A stretch of 64,000 bases of DNA from an uncultured Allorhizobium sp. (GTDB lineage: Bacteria > Pseudomonadota > Alphaproteobacteria > Rhizobiales > Rhizobiaceae): positions 186,001-250,000 of the forward strand of contig OY288189.1 of the NCBI GenBank assembly GCA_958439205.1, written 5' to 3'. The notes below the pieces were generated by a model. That model saw only the letters and a list, made by a program, of their open reading frames with translations, did no database searches and had not been told where the DNA came from. Numbering within the stretch: position 1 is the first letter of the stretch; the number at the start of each line of letters is the position of its first letter. The position numbers and the translations under genes were made by a program. Of this stretch, positions 17,638-27,074 are shown piece by piece.

Positions 17638-20600
17638 ATGCACCCTCCCCGTTCAAATTCCGCGTATCAGGCCAATCAGTTAGGGGACAACCAGGGTGAA
17701 GGTGCCGATCAGTCGGCGGCCAACCAGATCGAGGGACGCGAGGAAACGCCTGTCTGGCAGAAGGCCTTCGTGCTGGGGCCGAATGTGCGCTTCACGCGCA
17801 CGCCCGATCGCACACCGGCCAAGCCGGAGACAGCCCCTAACCCTGCACCTCAGCCGAGTGCGCCGATTGCGCGGACGACACCTCCGCAGCAGCAGATGGC
17901 GCAGCAGCCGCCAAGACAGCCGGTCACGCAGGCGAGCCAGCCTCGCCATACGTCTGCACCGTCAACGAGCGTACCTTATGCGGGCTTACCGCGCACGGGC
18001 GCACCGGCTCCAGCGCCCGCGCCTAAGCCGGAAGCGCCGCGTATGCCGGCTTCTGTGACGCTGCCGCAGCCGCCGGATGCGATCGGCGCACGGGCACTCA
18101 CATACAAGCTTCGCCGGGAACTGGCGCGCCAGCAGGCCGAGCAGGCTGCCTGGGAGGCATCCATGGCAGACGGCGGCGTTGGCCAGATCGGACCCGCGCC
18201 ACAATCACCACAGCCGGCACCACTGGTGCAAGGCATGCGGACTGTTCTCGCGAGCACCCAGGCCGCCAGCGTCGGCGCCACCGTGCAGCCGACGACCTCG
18301 GCCCATGTTCCGCCACACCTGCAGCGGTCTATCGCGCAGCAGGCGGAAGCTGCACGCCTTGCCGCACAACAGGCAGCGCCTCCGGCCCGCCCGCCGATGG
18401 TGCGCAACGCCTTCCTGCGGACACCGCCCGTGCAGGCCAATCCGGAGCCGGCACCGGCGCCCGTGCAACAGGTTCCTGCCGCCGCAGCAGCCAGCCAGCC
18501 CCAGGGATCGGGCTTTGCCGCCTGGGCGCAGATGACCAATCCGTCCGCCTCGCAGGCTGAAGTGGCAGCCCCCATCGTCGACAACGCGGCGCAAGGCATG
18601 CGGCCTCCGATCGCCTCACTGCTGTCGGACCACATCTTCTTCGAGGCGATGATTGCGCCTGTCGAGGCACCTCAGGACATCGAGATGGTGCGCCCGAGCA
18701 TGCCGCAGGCGCGGATGACACCCGTGCGCACGGCGCCCCAACCTGTCCGTCAGGTCGCACCACCGGCGGTCCGCACCATGGCGCCGCAGGCTCCGGCTGC
18801 TATCAGGGCCGAGGTGGTTCGGTATCGCCCAGATGCCCTGATGACATCGGTGCAGCCTGTGACGGCTCTGCCGCGCAAGCCCGCTTTCGAGGCAACACCC
18901 GGATCGGTCGTTGCGCTCTATCGCGAAGTTGCGCGCCGCGAGGTGTCGGCTGCATACTTTGAGGCGACGCAGGCACAAACGCCAATGACGGAGACCGTCG
19001 CACCCCTTGAGGTCGCTGTTCCTGCACCACTCCAGACGGCCAATTCGTCGATTGCTCCGATGTCCGCCGCACTGCCGCGTCAGCCGCTGTTCAAGGCGCA
19101 GGAAGCGCTCGGCGAAGGCGAATACGAGCTGCCCTATCTCGACTTCCTGCAGATGCCGCCGGTCCAGACGGGCGTCACGATGACGGCGGAGGCGCTGGAG
19201 CAGAGCGCCGGGCTTCTGGAAAGCGTGCTCGAAGATTTCGGCATCAAGGGCGAAGTGATCGACGTGCGCCCCGGCCCTGTTGTCACGCTCTACGAATTCG
19301 AGCCGGCACCGGGGGTCAAGTCCTCGCGCGTCATCGGTCTCTCCGACGATATCGCCCGTTCGATGTCGGCGCTCTCGGCGCGCGTCGCCGTTGTGCCCGG
19401 CCGCAACGTGATCGGCATCGAGCTGCCGAACCCGGTGCGCGAGACTGTCTATCTGCGCGAGTTGATCGAGACGCCCGATTATGCCGAGACGCGCTACAAG
19501 CTGCCGGTCTGCCTCGGCAAGACCATCGGTGGCGAGCCCGTGATTGCCGAACTCGCGAAGATGCCACACCTGCTCGTAGCCGGTACCACGGGTTCGGGGA
19601 AGTCTGTGGCGATCAACACGATGATCCTCTCGCTGCTCTACCGGTTCCGTCCGGACGAGTGCCGGTTGATCATGGTCGACCCGAAGATGCTGGAGCTTTC
19701 CGTCTATGACGGTATCCCGCATCTGCTCACCCCCGTCGTCACCGATCCGAAGAAGGCCGTGATGGCGCTGAAATGGGCGGTGCGCGAGATGGAAGACCGC
19801 TATCGCAAGATGAGCCGCCTCGGCGTGCGCAATATCGACGGCTACAATGCCCGGGCGGCCCAGGCGCGCGAGAAGGGCGAGACGATCACCGTCAGCGTTC
19901 AGACCGGCTTCGACCGGCAGAGCGGCGAGATCGTCTACGAGGAGCAGGAACTGGACCTCTCGCCGATGCCTTACATCGTCGTCGTGGTCGACGAGATGGC
20001 CGACCTGATGATGGTCGCCGGCAAGGAGATCGAAGGTGCGATCCAGCGGCTGGCGCAGATGGCGCGTGCGGCCGGTATCCACCTGATCATGGCGACGCAG
20101 CGTCCCTCGGTCGACGTCATCACCGGCACGATCAAGGCGAACTTCCCGACGCGTGTCTCCTTCCAGGTGACCTCGAAGATCGACAGCCGCACCATTCTCG
20201 GTGAACCGGGCGCCGAACACCTGCTCGGCCAGGGCGACATGCTGCACATGGTCGGCGGCGGACGCATTGCCCGCGTGCACGGTCCCTTCGTTTCCGACGA
20301 AGAAGTCGAGAAGGTCGTTGCGCATCTGAAGCTGCAGGGCCGTCCGGAATATCTGGGCACCGTCACCGAGGATGCCGACGAGGTCGAAGAAGAACCGGAA
20401 GAGGACACCGCCGTCTTCGACAAGAGCGCGATGGCGGAAGAGGACGGCAACGACCTCTACGACAAGGCGGTCAAGGTTGTGCTGCGCGACAAGAAGTGCT
20501 CGACCTCGTATATCCAGCGCCGTCTTTCGATCGGCTACAACAAGGCCGCCTCGCTGGTGGAGCGCATGGAGCAGGAAGGCATCGTCGGTGCTGCCAACCA

Positions 20601-20667
20601 TGTCGGCAAGCGGGCTATCATCGTCGGTGGCCGCGAGGTGAATGCCGAGGGTGACTTCGAAGGCTGA
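17638..20667 (+). CDS. ftsK: FtsK/SpoIIIE-type DNA translocase lacking membrane segments
   Basis: 1009-aa motor protein that should pump double-stranded DNA with ATP and sort chromosome ends at division. Residues 1-480 are a Pro/Ala/Gln-rich disordered arm with no hydrophobic helices. The alpha domain follows (about 490-620), then the RecA-like motor with Walker A GTTGSGKS (about 649-656) and Walker [11 protein letters not shown] (about 781-790), and the DNA-reading gamma winged helix at the C-terminus (about 937-1000, [22 protein letters not shown] cut here to its core motif). Classical FtsK has four membrane helices; their absence makes this resemble soluble translocases such as Bacillus SftA. 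A second, membrane-bound FtsK probably exists elsewhere. It is a single-gene unit. Confidence 0.92.
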   Translation: MHPPRSNSAYQANQLGDNQGEGADQSAANQIEGREETPVWQKAFVLGPNVRFTRTPDRTPAKPETAPNPAPQPSAPIARTTPPQQQMAQQPPRQPVTQASQPRHTSAPSTSVPYAGLPRTGAPAPAPAPKPEAPRMPASVTLPQPPDAIGARALTYKLRRELARQQAEQAAWEASMADGGVGQIGPAPQSPQPAPLVQGMRTVLASTQAASVGATVQPTTSAHVPPHLQRSIAQQAEAARLAAQQAAPPARPPMVRNAFLRTPPVQANPEPAPAPVQQVPAAAAASQPQGSGFAAWAQMTNPSASQAEVAAPIVDNAAQGMRPPIASLLSDHIFFEAMIAPVEAPQDIEMVRPSMPQARMTPVRTAPQPVRQVAPPAVRTMAPQAPAAIRAEVVRYRPDALMTSVQPVTALPRKPAFEATPGSVVALYREVARREVSAAYFEATQAQTPMTETVAPLEVAVPAPLQTANSSIAPMSAALPRQPLFKAQEALGEGEYELPYLDFLQMPPVQTGVTMTAEALEQSAGLLESVLEDFGIKGEVIDVRPGPVVTLYEFEPAPGVKSSRVIGLSDDIARSMSALSARVAVVPGRNVIGIELPNPVRETVYLRELIETPDYAETRYKLPVCLGKTIGGEPVIAELAKMPHLLVAGTTGSGKSVAINTMILSLLYRFRPDECRLIMVDPKMLELSVYDGIPHLLTPVVTDPKKAVMALKWAVREMEDRYRKMSRLGVRNIDGYNARAAQAREKGETITVSVQTGFDRQSGEIVYEEQELDLSPMPYIVVVVDEMADLMMVAGKEIEGAIQRLAQMARAAGIHLIMATQRPSVDVITGTIKANFPTRVSFQVTSKIDSRTILGEPGAEHLLGQGDMLHMVGGGRIARVHGPFVSDEEVEKVVAHLKLQGRPEYLGTVTEDADEVEEEPEEDTAVFDKSAMAEEDGNDLYDKAVKVVLRDKKCSTSYIQRRLSIGYNKAASLVERMEQEGIVGAANHVGKRAIIVGGREVNAEGDFEG

Positions 20668-20680
20668 GCTTGCTCGCAAC

Positions 20681-20709
20681 AGGTCAGGGACAGAGACCGT
20701 CCCTGACCT
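20681..20709 (+). terminator. Hairpin after ftsK
   Basis: 11-bp perfect stem AGGTCAGGGAC / GTCCCTGACCT with a 7-base loop, 13 bases after the ftsK stop. It lacks a clear T run, so it may stabilise the transcript end or act with Rho instead of being a pure intrinsic terminator. Confidence 0.55.
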
Positions 20710-20838
20710 CCTTCATCACCCGCTTGCCACCTTGAAACTCATTTTATGAGGCCCTTCGTCAGGGCTTGTGACTCAGGCTCACTCCAGGCCAAATGGAGCC
20801 ATGCGTCGCAGGCTGCGGCGTCTGGCAGGAGGAAGAGC

Positions 20839-21648
20839 ATGAGTCGTCTGGATGGCAAAATCGCGGTTGTGACGGGGGGAACGCAGGGGCTGGGCGCCGA
20901 GGTTGCCCGACTGTTTGCCGAGCGGGGTGCGGCGGGCCTGGTCATCTGCGGCCGCAGCGTCGCCAAGGGCGAGGCCAAGGCTGTAGAGATCGGCGCTCGA
21001 TATGGCACCCAAGTACACTTTGTTGCGGCCGATCTGGCGCAGGTGGAGGATTGCCGCAAGGTGATCGCGGCGGCGCGCTCGCATTTCGGGCGGATCGATG
21101 CGCTGGTCAATGTGGCGGCCATCACGGATCGCGGGACAATTCTCGACACGGATCCAGAGCTCTTCGACCGGATGTTTGCGATCAACACGCGGGCGCCTTT
21201 CTTCCTGATGCAGGAAGCAATCAAGCTGATGCTGGAGACGAAGACGGAAGGCACGATCGTCAACATCTCCTCGATGTCTGCCATGGCAGGCCAGCCCTTC
21301 ATCGCGGCCTATTGCGCGTCCAAGGGGGCGCTCGACACGCTGACCCGCAACACCGCCTTCGGGCTTCTCAAGAACCGCATCCGGGTGAATGGGCTCAATA
21401 TCGGCTGGATGGCGAGCGACGGCGAAGATCGGATCCAGCGAGAGTTTCACGGCGCAGCCGACAACTGGCTGGCAGAGGCGGCCGCAAAGCAGCCGTTCGG
21501 CCGACTGGTCGATCCGGCCGAAGTGGCACGCGCCTGCGCCTATCTATCCTCACCCGAATCCGGGCTGATGACGGGTGCTACGATCAATTTCGACCAGTCG
21601 GTCTGGGGTGCCTATGAGGACAGCCCGCATCCCTCCAAGCCTTTCTGA
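20839..21648 (+). CDS. Short-chain dehydrogenase/reductase (SDR)
   Basis: 269-aa classical SDR. The cofactor motif TGGTQGLG lies at about residues 12-19, NVAA at the end of the fourth strand, and the catalytic set is Ser in NISSMSAM with Tyr-x-x-x-Lys in AYCASKGA. The usual C-terminal segment with GATINFDQSVWG is complete. It should oxidise or reduce a hydroxyl/keto group with NAD(P). The start at 20839 has AGGAGGAAG eight bases upstream. It has no metabolic neighbours that would reveal the substrate; the next gene is convergent and starts two bases after the stop. Confidence 0.92.
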   Translation: MSRLDGKIAVVTGGTQGLGAEVARLFAERGAAGLVICGRSVAKGEAKAVEIGARYGTQVHFVAADLAQVEDCRKVIAAARSHFGRIDALVNVAAITDRGTILDTDPELFDRMFAINTRAPFFLMQEAIKLMLETKTEGTIVNISSMSAMAGQPFIAAYCASKGALDTLTRNTAFGLLKNRIRVNGLNIGWMASDGEDRIQREFHGAADNWLAEAAAKQPFGRLVDPAEVARACAYLSSPESGLMTGATINFDQSVWGAYEDSPHPSKPF

Positions 21649-21650
21649 GA

Positions 21651-22106
21651 TCAGTCCTGAACCGGCCGGATCACGTCGATGGCGATCTCGCCGTCGACGA
21701 TGCCGCGGCTGAGATCCATGCGGTCACGGTCGATCTCGATGACCGTGTAGAGCTTTTCAGAGCGGAAGGCGCTGGCCATGCTGGTGGTCACATCCTCGGC
21801 TGGCTTGGCGTCGATTTCCATATAGTCGAGCTCACGGGAGGAGGCGACGAGGCGGGCATCGCCGGTGGAGCGTGCCGCAACGGTCACTTCCCCTTGGAAG
21901 GGTGAATTGTCCCAGCGCGGATCGTCGGCTTCTGCAATCGGCACCAGGCGGTAGAGATTGAGCCGTTCATCCCCCTTCGGCAGGCCCTGCCCTACGGCAG
22001 AGGCATCCGCACGCATCGCCGCGGCCTGTACGGGGTCTGTCAGGCGCGGGTCGATCTCGTCCTGAGTCTGGTTGAACGAAGCTGCGTGTTCGGTCGTGTC
22101 AGGCAT
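21651..22106 (-). CDS. Protein of unknown function
   Basis: 151-aa acidic, cytoplasmic-looking protein starting MPDTTEHAAS behind an AGGGAGA ribosome site. The first 60 residues are polar and probably disordered; the rest (YRLVPIAEADDPRWDNSPFQGEV cut to its first part; DLSRGIVDGEIAIDVIRPV at the end) looks like a small mixed alpha/beta domain. I do not recognise the family. It is divergent from the YihY-type gene, and both have a possible EcfG-type promoter in the shared gap, which hints at a stress role. Confidence 0.75.
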   Translation of the reverse strand: MPDTTEHAASFNQTQDEIDPRLTDPVQAAAMRADASAVGQGLPKGDERLNLYRLVPIAEADDPRWDNSPFQGEVTVAARSTGDARLVASSRELDYMEIDAKPAEDVTTSMASAFRSEKLYTVIEIDRDRMDLSRGIVDGEIAIDVIRPVQD

Positions 22107-22137
22107 GTTTATCTCCCTCTGGAATGTCTGCCTCTCC

Positions 22138-22163
22138 AACCGGCCGGGGTGACCAAGGGTTCC
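22138..22163 (-). promoter_or_regulatory. Possible EcfG-type promoter of the gene at 21651
   Basis: On the minus strand, GGAAC (22159-22163), 17 bases, then GGTT (22138-22141). The general-stress sigma factor EcfG recognises GGAAC-N16/17-CGTT; the first base of the -10 core differs. It is 31 bases upstream of the ATG. Confidence 0.4.
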
Positions 22164-22187
22164 GTCCAGCTACCGACCGGTCGTCAT

Positions 22188-22213
22188 GGAACATGCGACG
22201 GGGCGGACCAGTT
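22188..22213 (+). promoter_or_regulatory. Possible EcfG-type promoter of the YihY-like gene
   Basis: GGAAC at 22188-22192, 17 bases, then AGTT at 22210-22213, 24 bases before the ATG at 22237. Same one-base departure from the EcfG consensus as the divergent promoter, arranged back to back with it. It supports the later start codon at 22237. Confidence 0.4.
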
Positions 22214-22236
22214 TCTCCGAGAACAAGGAGCCCGAC

Positions 22237-23229
22237 ATGCCGCCTAAGACGCCCGCACACTCTCCGTTTGAAGCCCGTCCTATGCAGGACGAACGGGGGC
22301 GGGATGCGCAGAGCCCGGGGGAAATCCCGGCGCGCGGCCTTTGGGACGTCTCGCTGAGGCTACTGTCGCGGCTGACCTCCGACCGGGTGATGCTGGCCGC
22401 GGCGGGGGTTTCGTTTTACGTGATGCTGTCGCTGTTTCCCGGGCTCGCGGCGCTTGTATCGCTCTACGGCCTGATCGCCGACCCGACCACGATTGCGGGG
22501 CGGCTCGGTTTTCTGACCGAACTTCTGCCTGCCGATGGCGTGGCGATGATCCTCGGTCAGTTGCAGTCGCTGGCCGACGAAAACGACAGCACCTTGAGCA
22601 TCGGTTTTCTGGTCGGTCTCGGTGTGTCGCTGTTCAGCGCGCGCAACGGCATGGTCGCCCTTTTCGAGGCGATGAACATTGCCTATCAGGAACCGGAGAA
22701 GCGCGGCTTCCTCCAGACCACGCTTCTGGCCATCGCCTTTACACTTGGCGCCATGGCCATTCTCGCCGTCATTGTCACGGCGCTCGCGATCCTGCCGATC
22801 GTCATCTCTCTCGTCTTCATCTCGGAGCGGGCCGAGATGATGGTCGGATTGATCCGCTGGCCGATCCTGATCTGCGTCGTCTGGCTTGGAACGGTCATGG
22901 TCTATCGATACGGGCCGAGCCGGGAGGATGCCAAGCTTCGATGGCTGACCTGGGGCACGCTGCTCAGTTCACTCGTCTGGCTGATCATGTCGCTCGGTTT
23001 CTCCTTCTATCTGGAGCATTTCGCCGACTTCAACGCGACCTATGGCGCCCTCGGTACCTTTATCGGCTTCATGTTCTGGACCTGGTTGTCGGTGGTGATC
23101 CTCATCGTCGGGGCGATGCTGAACGCGGAACTCGAACATCAGACGGCGGTGGATACGACAACGGGGCCGACACAGCCGATGGGCTATCGGGGCGCGTATA
23201 TGGCGGACACGATCGGCGAGTCGCAGTAG
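22237..23229 (+). CDS. YihY/BrkB-family inner-membrane protein
   Basis: 330-aa integral membrane protein of the YihY (formerly RNase BN) family, with about six helices beginning with AAAGVSFYVMLSLFPGLAALVSLYGL. The family motif pattern (FY, PGLAAL, and the later YRYGPSR) is clear. Function is unsettled; it is not the tRNA nuclease its old name suggests. A 45-residue polar N-terminal tail precedes the first helix. I choose the ATG at 22237, six bases after AAGGAG; an in-frame ATG at 22186 lies upstream but inside the proposed promoter. A strong convergent terminator follows. Confidence 0.9.
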   Translation: MPPKTPAHSPFEARPMQDERGRDAQSPGEIPARGLWDVSLRLLSRLTSDRVMLAAAGVSFYVMLSLFPGLAALVSLYGLIADPTTIAGRLGFLTELLPADGVAMILGQLQSLADENDSTLSIGFLVGLGVSLFSARNGMVALFEAMNIAYQEPEKRGFLQTTLLAIAFTLGAMAILAVIVTALAILPIVISLVFISERAEMMVGLIRWPILICVVWLGTVMVYRYGPSREDAKLRWLTWGTLLSSLVWLIMSLGFSFYLEHFADFNATYGALGTFIGFMFWTWLSVVILIVGAMLNAELEHQTAVDTTTGPTQPMGYRGAYMADTIGESQ

Positions 23230-23251
23230 TCGTCGGCAGCAGGTCCCAATG

Positions 23252-23282
23252 AAAAAGGGCGGCACTGGATGCCGCCCTTTTT
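23252..23282. terminator. Bidirectional terminator
   Basis: 12-bp stem AAAAAGGGCGGC / GCCGCCCTTTTT with a 7-base loop between the convergent YihY-like gene and ngg. It has T runs on both strands. Confidence 0.9.
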
Positions 23283-23307
23283 CCGAACTCTTTCGTTGCC
23301 GCGAGCT

Positions 23308-25113
23308 TCAGGCGCTGCGGCGCTCCTGGGCGCGACTGCCGGGGAATAGGAGCTGGATGAAGCTCTCGGCCGTCGGCTGTGGCTCGTGATTGGCAAGCCC
23401 CGGGCGTTCATTGGCCTCGATGAAGACGTAGTCGGGCTTTGCGGGATCATGGACCATGAAGTCGATGCCGACGACCGGGATCTTGATAGCTTTCGCGATC
23501 CGGCAGGCGGCATCGACGAGGTCGGGGTGGACGGTCGCGGTGACGTCGTGGATCGTGCCGCCGGTGTGGAGATTGGCGGCCTTGCGCACGGTGATCTCGC
23601 GGCCCTCTTCCAACACGCTGTCGAGATCGAGGTCCTGTTCGGCGAGGCAACGCTTCGTCTCGGCATCAACGGGGATGCGGCTTTCACCGCCGGTTGCGGC
23701 AGAGCGGCGGCGGGACTGTTGTTCGATCAGCTTGCGGATGGACGAGCGGCCATCGCCGACGACGCGGGGCGGACGGCGGACGGCGGCGGCGACAAGCTTG
23801 TAGTCGATGACCACGAGGCGCAGGTCCTCGCCTTCGAAACAGGCTTCCAGAAGCACGCGGTCGCAGACCTGGCGGGCCATACGGATGGCTGCGTGCAGGG
23901 CATCCATTGAGGAGACGCCGACCGAGATGCCCCTACCCTGTTCGCCGCGCGCGGGTTTCACGACCAGCTTGCCGTGCTTTTCGAGAAACGCCTGCTTGTC
24001 GGCATCGGGGGAGTCAGCGGAGAGCTGTGCGGGGACGCTGAGGCCCGCCGACTGGGCGAAGCGGCGGGTGACGGCCTTGTCGTCGCAGATCGACATGGCG
24101 ACCGAAGAGGTGAGATCCGAAAGGCTTTCGCGGCAATGAATGCTGCGTCCGCCATGGCTGAGACGGAAGAAGCCGCCCTCGGGATCTGTCACCTCGACAT
24201 GGATGCCACGGCGAAGCGCTTCGTCGACGATCAGGCGGGCATAGGGATTGAGCGCCTCGTAGCCCTCGACCGGCTGGGCGAAGAATTTCTCGTTGATGGC
24301 GTTCTTGCGCTTCACGGCAAAGAGCGGCACGCGGCGGAAGCCGAGCTTTTCGTAGAGACCGATCGCCTTGTCATTGTCGTGCAGGACGGAGAGGTCGAGA
24401 TAGGCGAGACCCCGCGCCTGGAAATGTTCGGCGAGGATGCGCACTAGGCCTTCGCCGATGCCCGGTTGACGGGCTTGCGGGTGAACCGCGAGGCACCAGA
24501 GCGAGGCGCCGCGCTCCGGGTCGTCGAAGAGGCGGTGATGGTCGATGCCGGTGACCGTTCCCACGATCTCGCCGGTCAGATCGTCCTGCGCGACGAAATA
24601 GGTGACGGGGCGGTTGTCGCGCTCGCCGGTAAAGAAGTCTTCGCGCACCTGGACCATGCCGCAGCTGGCATAGACCGCGTTGATGCCCGCCGCATCGCTC
24701 TCGGAGGAGAAGCGCCTGAAGGTGACGCCCTTCGGACGGCGGCCTCCGGCGCGATAGGTAGAGAGATCGAGGCGGAAGGTGTGGGACGGATCGAGAAAGA
24801 TTTCCTGCGGGGCCTGGGCCAGCAGGACATGCGGATCGCCGACGTGGAAGGCGATGTCGCGGGTATCGGGGGCTTCCTCGCGGAGCGCATCAAGCAGGTC
24901 CTGATATCGGTCGAAGGTTGGGGTGAAAAGCAAACGGCCCCAGCCGCAATCGAGGGCGATGTTGCGGTTCCGGCCCTCCGTTTCAGAGGGCCGGCTGGTC
25001 GTGCCGTGGCTGCCGCTGCCAGGTGTGCGCAGGCGCGTCAGACGATGGGACAAAGCATTGCCGCGACGCGCCTTGCGCGGCTGGTTGGCGGGCTTCTTCT
25101 CTGTCTTGCTCAC
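23308..25113 (-). CDS. ngg: N-acetylglutaminylglutamine synthetase
   Basis: 601-aa two-domain enzyme of the NAGGN osmoprotectant pathway. A GNAT acetyltransferase domain (about residues 120-275, with LAVHPQARQPGIGEGL as the acetyl-CoA loop) is followed by an ATP-grasp ligase domain (about 335-590, with KPARGEQGRGISVGV and GIDFMVHDP...FIEANERPG). It acetylates glutamine and joins a second glutamine. The start is the GTG at 25113: an AGGAGA lies six bases upstream, and the codon begins one base after the asnO stop. Upstream in-frame sequence overlaps asnO and is not used. In rhizobia this pathway is induced by salt. Confidence 0.95.
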   Translation of the reverse strand: MSKTEKKPANQPRKARRGNALSHRLTRLRTPGSGSHGTTSRPSETEGRNRNIALDCGWGRLLFTPTFDRYQDLLDALREEAPDTRDIAFHVGDPHVLLAQAPQEIFLDPSHTFRLDLSTYRAGGRRPKGVTFRRFSSESDAAGINAVYASCGMVQVREDFFTGERDNRPVTYFVAQDDLTGEIVGTVTGIDHHRLFDDPERGASLWCLAVHPQARQPGIGEGLVRILAEHFQARGLAYLDLSVLHDNDKAIGLYEKLGFRRVPLFAVKRKNAINEKFFAQPVEGYEALNPYARLIVDEALRRGIHVEVTDPEGGFFRLSHGGRSIHCRESLSDLTSSVAMSICDDKAVTRRFAQSAGLSVPAQLSADSPDADKQAFLEKHGKLVVKPARGEQGRGISVGVSSMDALHAAIRMARQVCDRVLLEACFEGEDLRLVVIDYKLVAAAVRRPPRVVGDGRSSIRKLIEQQSRRRSAATGGESRIPVDAETKRCLAEQDLDLDSVLEEGREITVRKAANLHTGGTIHDVTATVHPDLVDAACRIAKAIKIPVVGIDFMVHDPAKPDYVFIEANERPGLANHEPQPTAESFIQLLFPGSRAQERRSA

Positions 25114-25114
25114 G

Positions 25115-26890
25115 TCAGTTCTCCTGCGCCTGCAACCACAATTCGAGAAGACCGATCTGCCAGAGCTCGGAGCCCTGCAGCGGCGTGATATGCGAGGCGG
25201 GATCGGCCACCAGACGATCGATGTAATCTTGGCGGAAGAGCCCACGTTCGCGGGCAGCCTTGGACGACAGGGCGTCGCGGAGCATGTCGAGATAGGGGCC
25301 GGCAATGTATTTCAGCTGAGGCACGGGGAAATAGCCCTTCTTGCGGTCGATGACCTCGGAGGGGATCACCTTGCGGGCGACGTCCTTGACGATGCCCTTG
25401 CCGCCGTCGCGGAGCTTTTCCTCAGGCGGAATGCGGGCGGCGAGTTCGACCAGTTCGTGATCGAGGAAGGGCACGCGGGCCTCAAGGCCCCAGGCCATGG
25501 TCATGTTGTCGACGCGCTTGACCGGATCGTCGACCAGCATGACGTTGCTGTCGAGCCGGAGCGCCTGATCGACCGGGGTATCGGCACCGGAGCGCAGCAG
25601 ATGTTCGCGCAGCAGGTCGCCGCTGACGTCTCGATCGGCAATCCAGCGGTCCTGCAACTGGGTTGCGAGCGTTTCATGCGAGCGATCGCGGAAGGCGCGT
25701 CCGTAATCTCCGACGACGTCCGTGGAGCCGACCAGCGGCGGATACCAGTGATAACCACCGAAGACCTCGTCGGCGCCCTGGCCCGATTGCACGACCTTGA
25801 TGTGTTTGGAGACTTCCTTCGAGAGCAGGTAGAAGCCGACATTGTCATAGGAGACCATGGGCTCGGACATGGCGGCGATGGTGCCGGGCAGTGCGCCCAT
25901 CAGATCGGCCGAGGGCACGAAGATCTTGTGGTGGTCGGTGCCGAAGCGCTTGGCGATCAGATCGGAATAGACGAATTCGTCGCCCTTTTCGCCATTGGCT
26001 TCCTCGAAACCGACGGAGAAGCTCATCAGGCCGGTCTGGCCGGCTTCGGCCAGAAGGCCAACGATGAGGCTGGAATCGACACCGCCGGAAAGGAGGACGC
26101 CCACGGGCACGTCGGCAATCATCCGGCGCTTGACGGCGAGACGCAGCGCATCGAGCAATTGCTCCTGCCAGTCCTCGCGGCTCATACGGGCGTCTTCGGC
26201 GCGGCGCGTGTAGGCTGGATCCCAATAGCGCTTGTCCTCGAAGCTGCCATCGGGCTGGTAGACCCTGATCGTCGCCGGGGGAAGCTTGCGCACGCCCTTG
26301 TAGATCGTGCGCGGCGGCGGCACGACGGCGTGGAAAGCCATGTAGTGATGAAGGGCTGTCACATCGATCGCCGTATCGACGCCACCCGCCTTGACCAGGG
26401 CCGGCAGCGAAGAGGCGAAGCGCAGGCCGCCGGAGACCTCGGCGAGGTAAAGCGGCTTGATGCCGAACCGGTCGCGCGCCAGGACGACGCGACCGGTGTC
26501 GCGTTCGTGGATGGCAAAGGCGAACATGCCGTGGAAGCGGGATACGCAGTCCGTGCCCCAGGCATGCCAGGCCTTGAGGATGACTTCCGTGTCGCCATCG
26601 GAGAAGAAGCGGTAGCCCTTCGCTTCCAGTTCGCTGCGCAGCTCACGGAAATTGTAGATGCAGCCGTTGAAGACAAGCGAGAGGCCGAGATCGGGATCGA
26701 CCATGGGCTGCTGCGATTTGTCGGAGAGGTCGAGGATGCGCAATCGTCGATGGCCGAGCCCGACATTGCCCCTGACCATCACGCCGGCCGAATCCGGCCC
26801 TCGTGGGGCCAAGACGTCCGCCATGATCGAAACTGCCGCTACCGATGGCGACGCGCCATCGAATCTCACTTCTCCACAAATGCCACACAT
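25115..26890 (-). CDS. asnO: N-acetylglutaminylglutamine amidotransferase (asparagine synthetase-like)
   Basis: 591-aa class II glutamine amidotransferase of the AsnB type that converts the dipeptide to N-acetylglutaminylglutamine amide, a compatible solute. Cys2 of the processed N-terminus MCGICGE is the glutaminase nucleophile. The synthetase half carries the ATP pyrophosphatase loop SGGVDSSLI. I start at the ATG at 26890, because the mature protein must begin with Cys; the open frame runs further upstream. It is the first gene of the asnO-ngg operon, with a one-base gap to ngg. The leader of about 180 bases may hold an osmotic promoter, which I could not pin down. Confidence 0.95.
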   Translation of the reverse strand: MCGICGEVRFDGASPSVAAVSIMADVLAPRGPDSAGVMVRGNVGLGHRRLRILDLSDKSQQPMVDPDLGLSLVFNGCIYNFRELRSELEAKGYRFFSDGDTEVILKAWHAWGTDCVSRFHGMFAFAIHERDTGRVVLARDRFGIKPLYLAEVSGGLRFASSLPALVKAGGVDTAIDVTALHHYMAFHAVVPPPRTIYKGVRKLPPATIRVYQPDGSFEDKRYWDPAYTRRAEDARMSREDWQEQLLDALRLAVKRRMIADVPVGVLLSGGVDSSLIVGLLAEAGQTGLMSFSVGFEEANGEKGDEFVYSDLIAKRFGTDHHKIFVPSADLMGALPGTIAAMSEPMVSYDNVGFYLLSKEVSKHIKVVQSGQGADEVFGGYHWYPPLVGSTDVVGDYGRAFRDRSHETLATQLQDRWIADRDVSGDLLREHLLRSGADTPVDQALRLDSNVMLVDDPVKRVDNMTMAWGLEARVPFLDHELVELAARIPPEEKLRDGGKGIVKDVARKVIPSEVIDRKKGYFPVPQLKYIAGPYLDMLRDALSSKAARERGLFRQDYIDRLVADPASHITPLQGSELWQIGLLELWLQAQEN

Positions 26891-27074
26891 GAACTGGGCT
26901 GAAACCTCCGTTGAAAAATCAAACGCAAACGTGCCGGCGCGCCGATCAACGATCGTCGGCGTACCGGTCACATGGTTTGCAAATGACGGAGCGGTTCCAT
27001 TGTTCCAATTTTTTTTGCGGAACATGGCTGGAAGCGAGGCGACGTCCCGGGCGGCCCGGGGCGTCGAATTCGGA

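Noticed and set aside
18616..20679. 687-codon open frame on the minus strand opposite ftsK
   Set aside because: It lies wholly antisense to the clear FtsK motor, its product is His/Arg/Asp-rich without any family motif, and such mirror frames are usual in GC-rich genes.
24923..26902. 659-codon open frame on the plus strand opposite asnO and the ngg start
   Set aside because: Antisense to two well-recognised enzymes, no ribosome site or known domain; a mirror frame of high GC.
26891..27074. FNR/FixK box or EcfG promoter upstream of asnO
   Set aside because: TTGA-N4-TCAA has the wrong spacing for FNR, and GGAAC-N16-CATT misses a key base of the EcfG -10; neither is strong enough to list.
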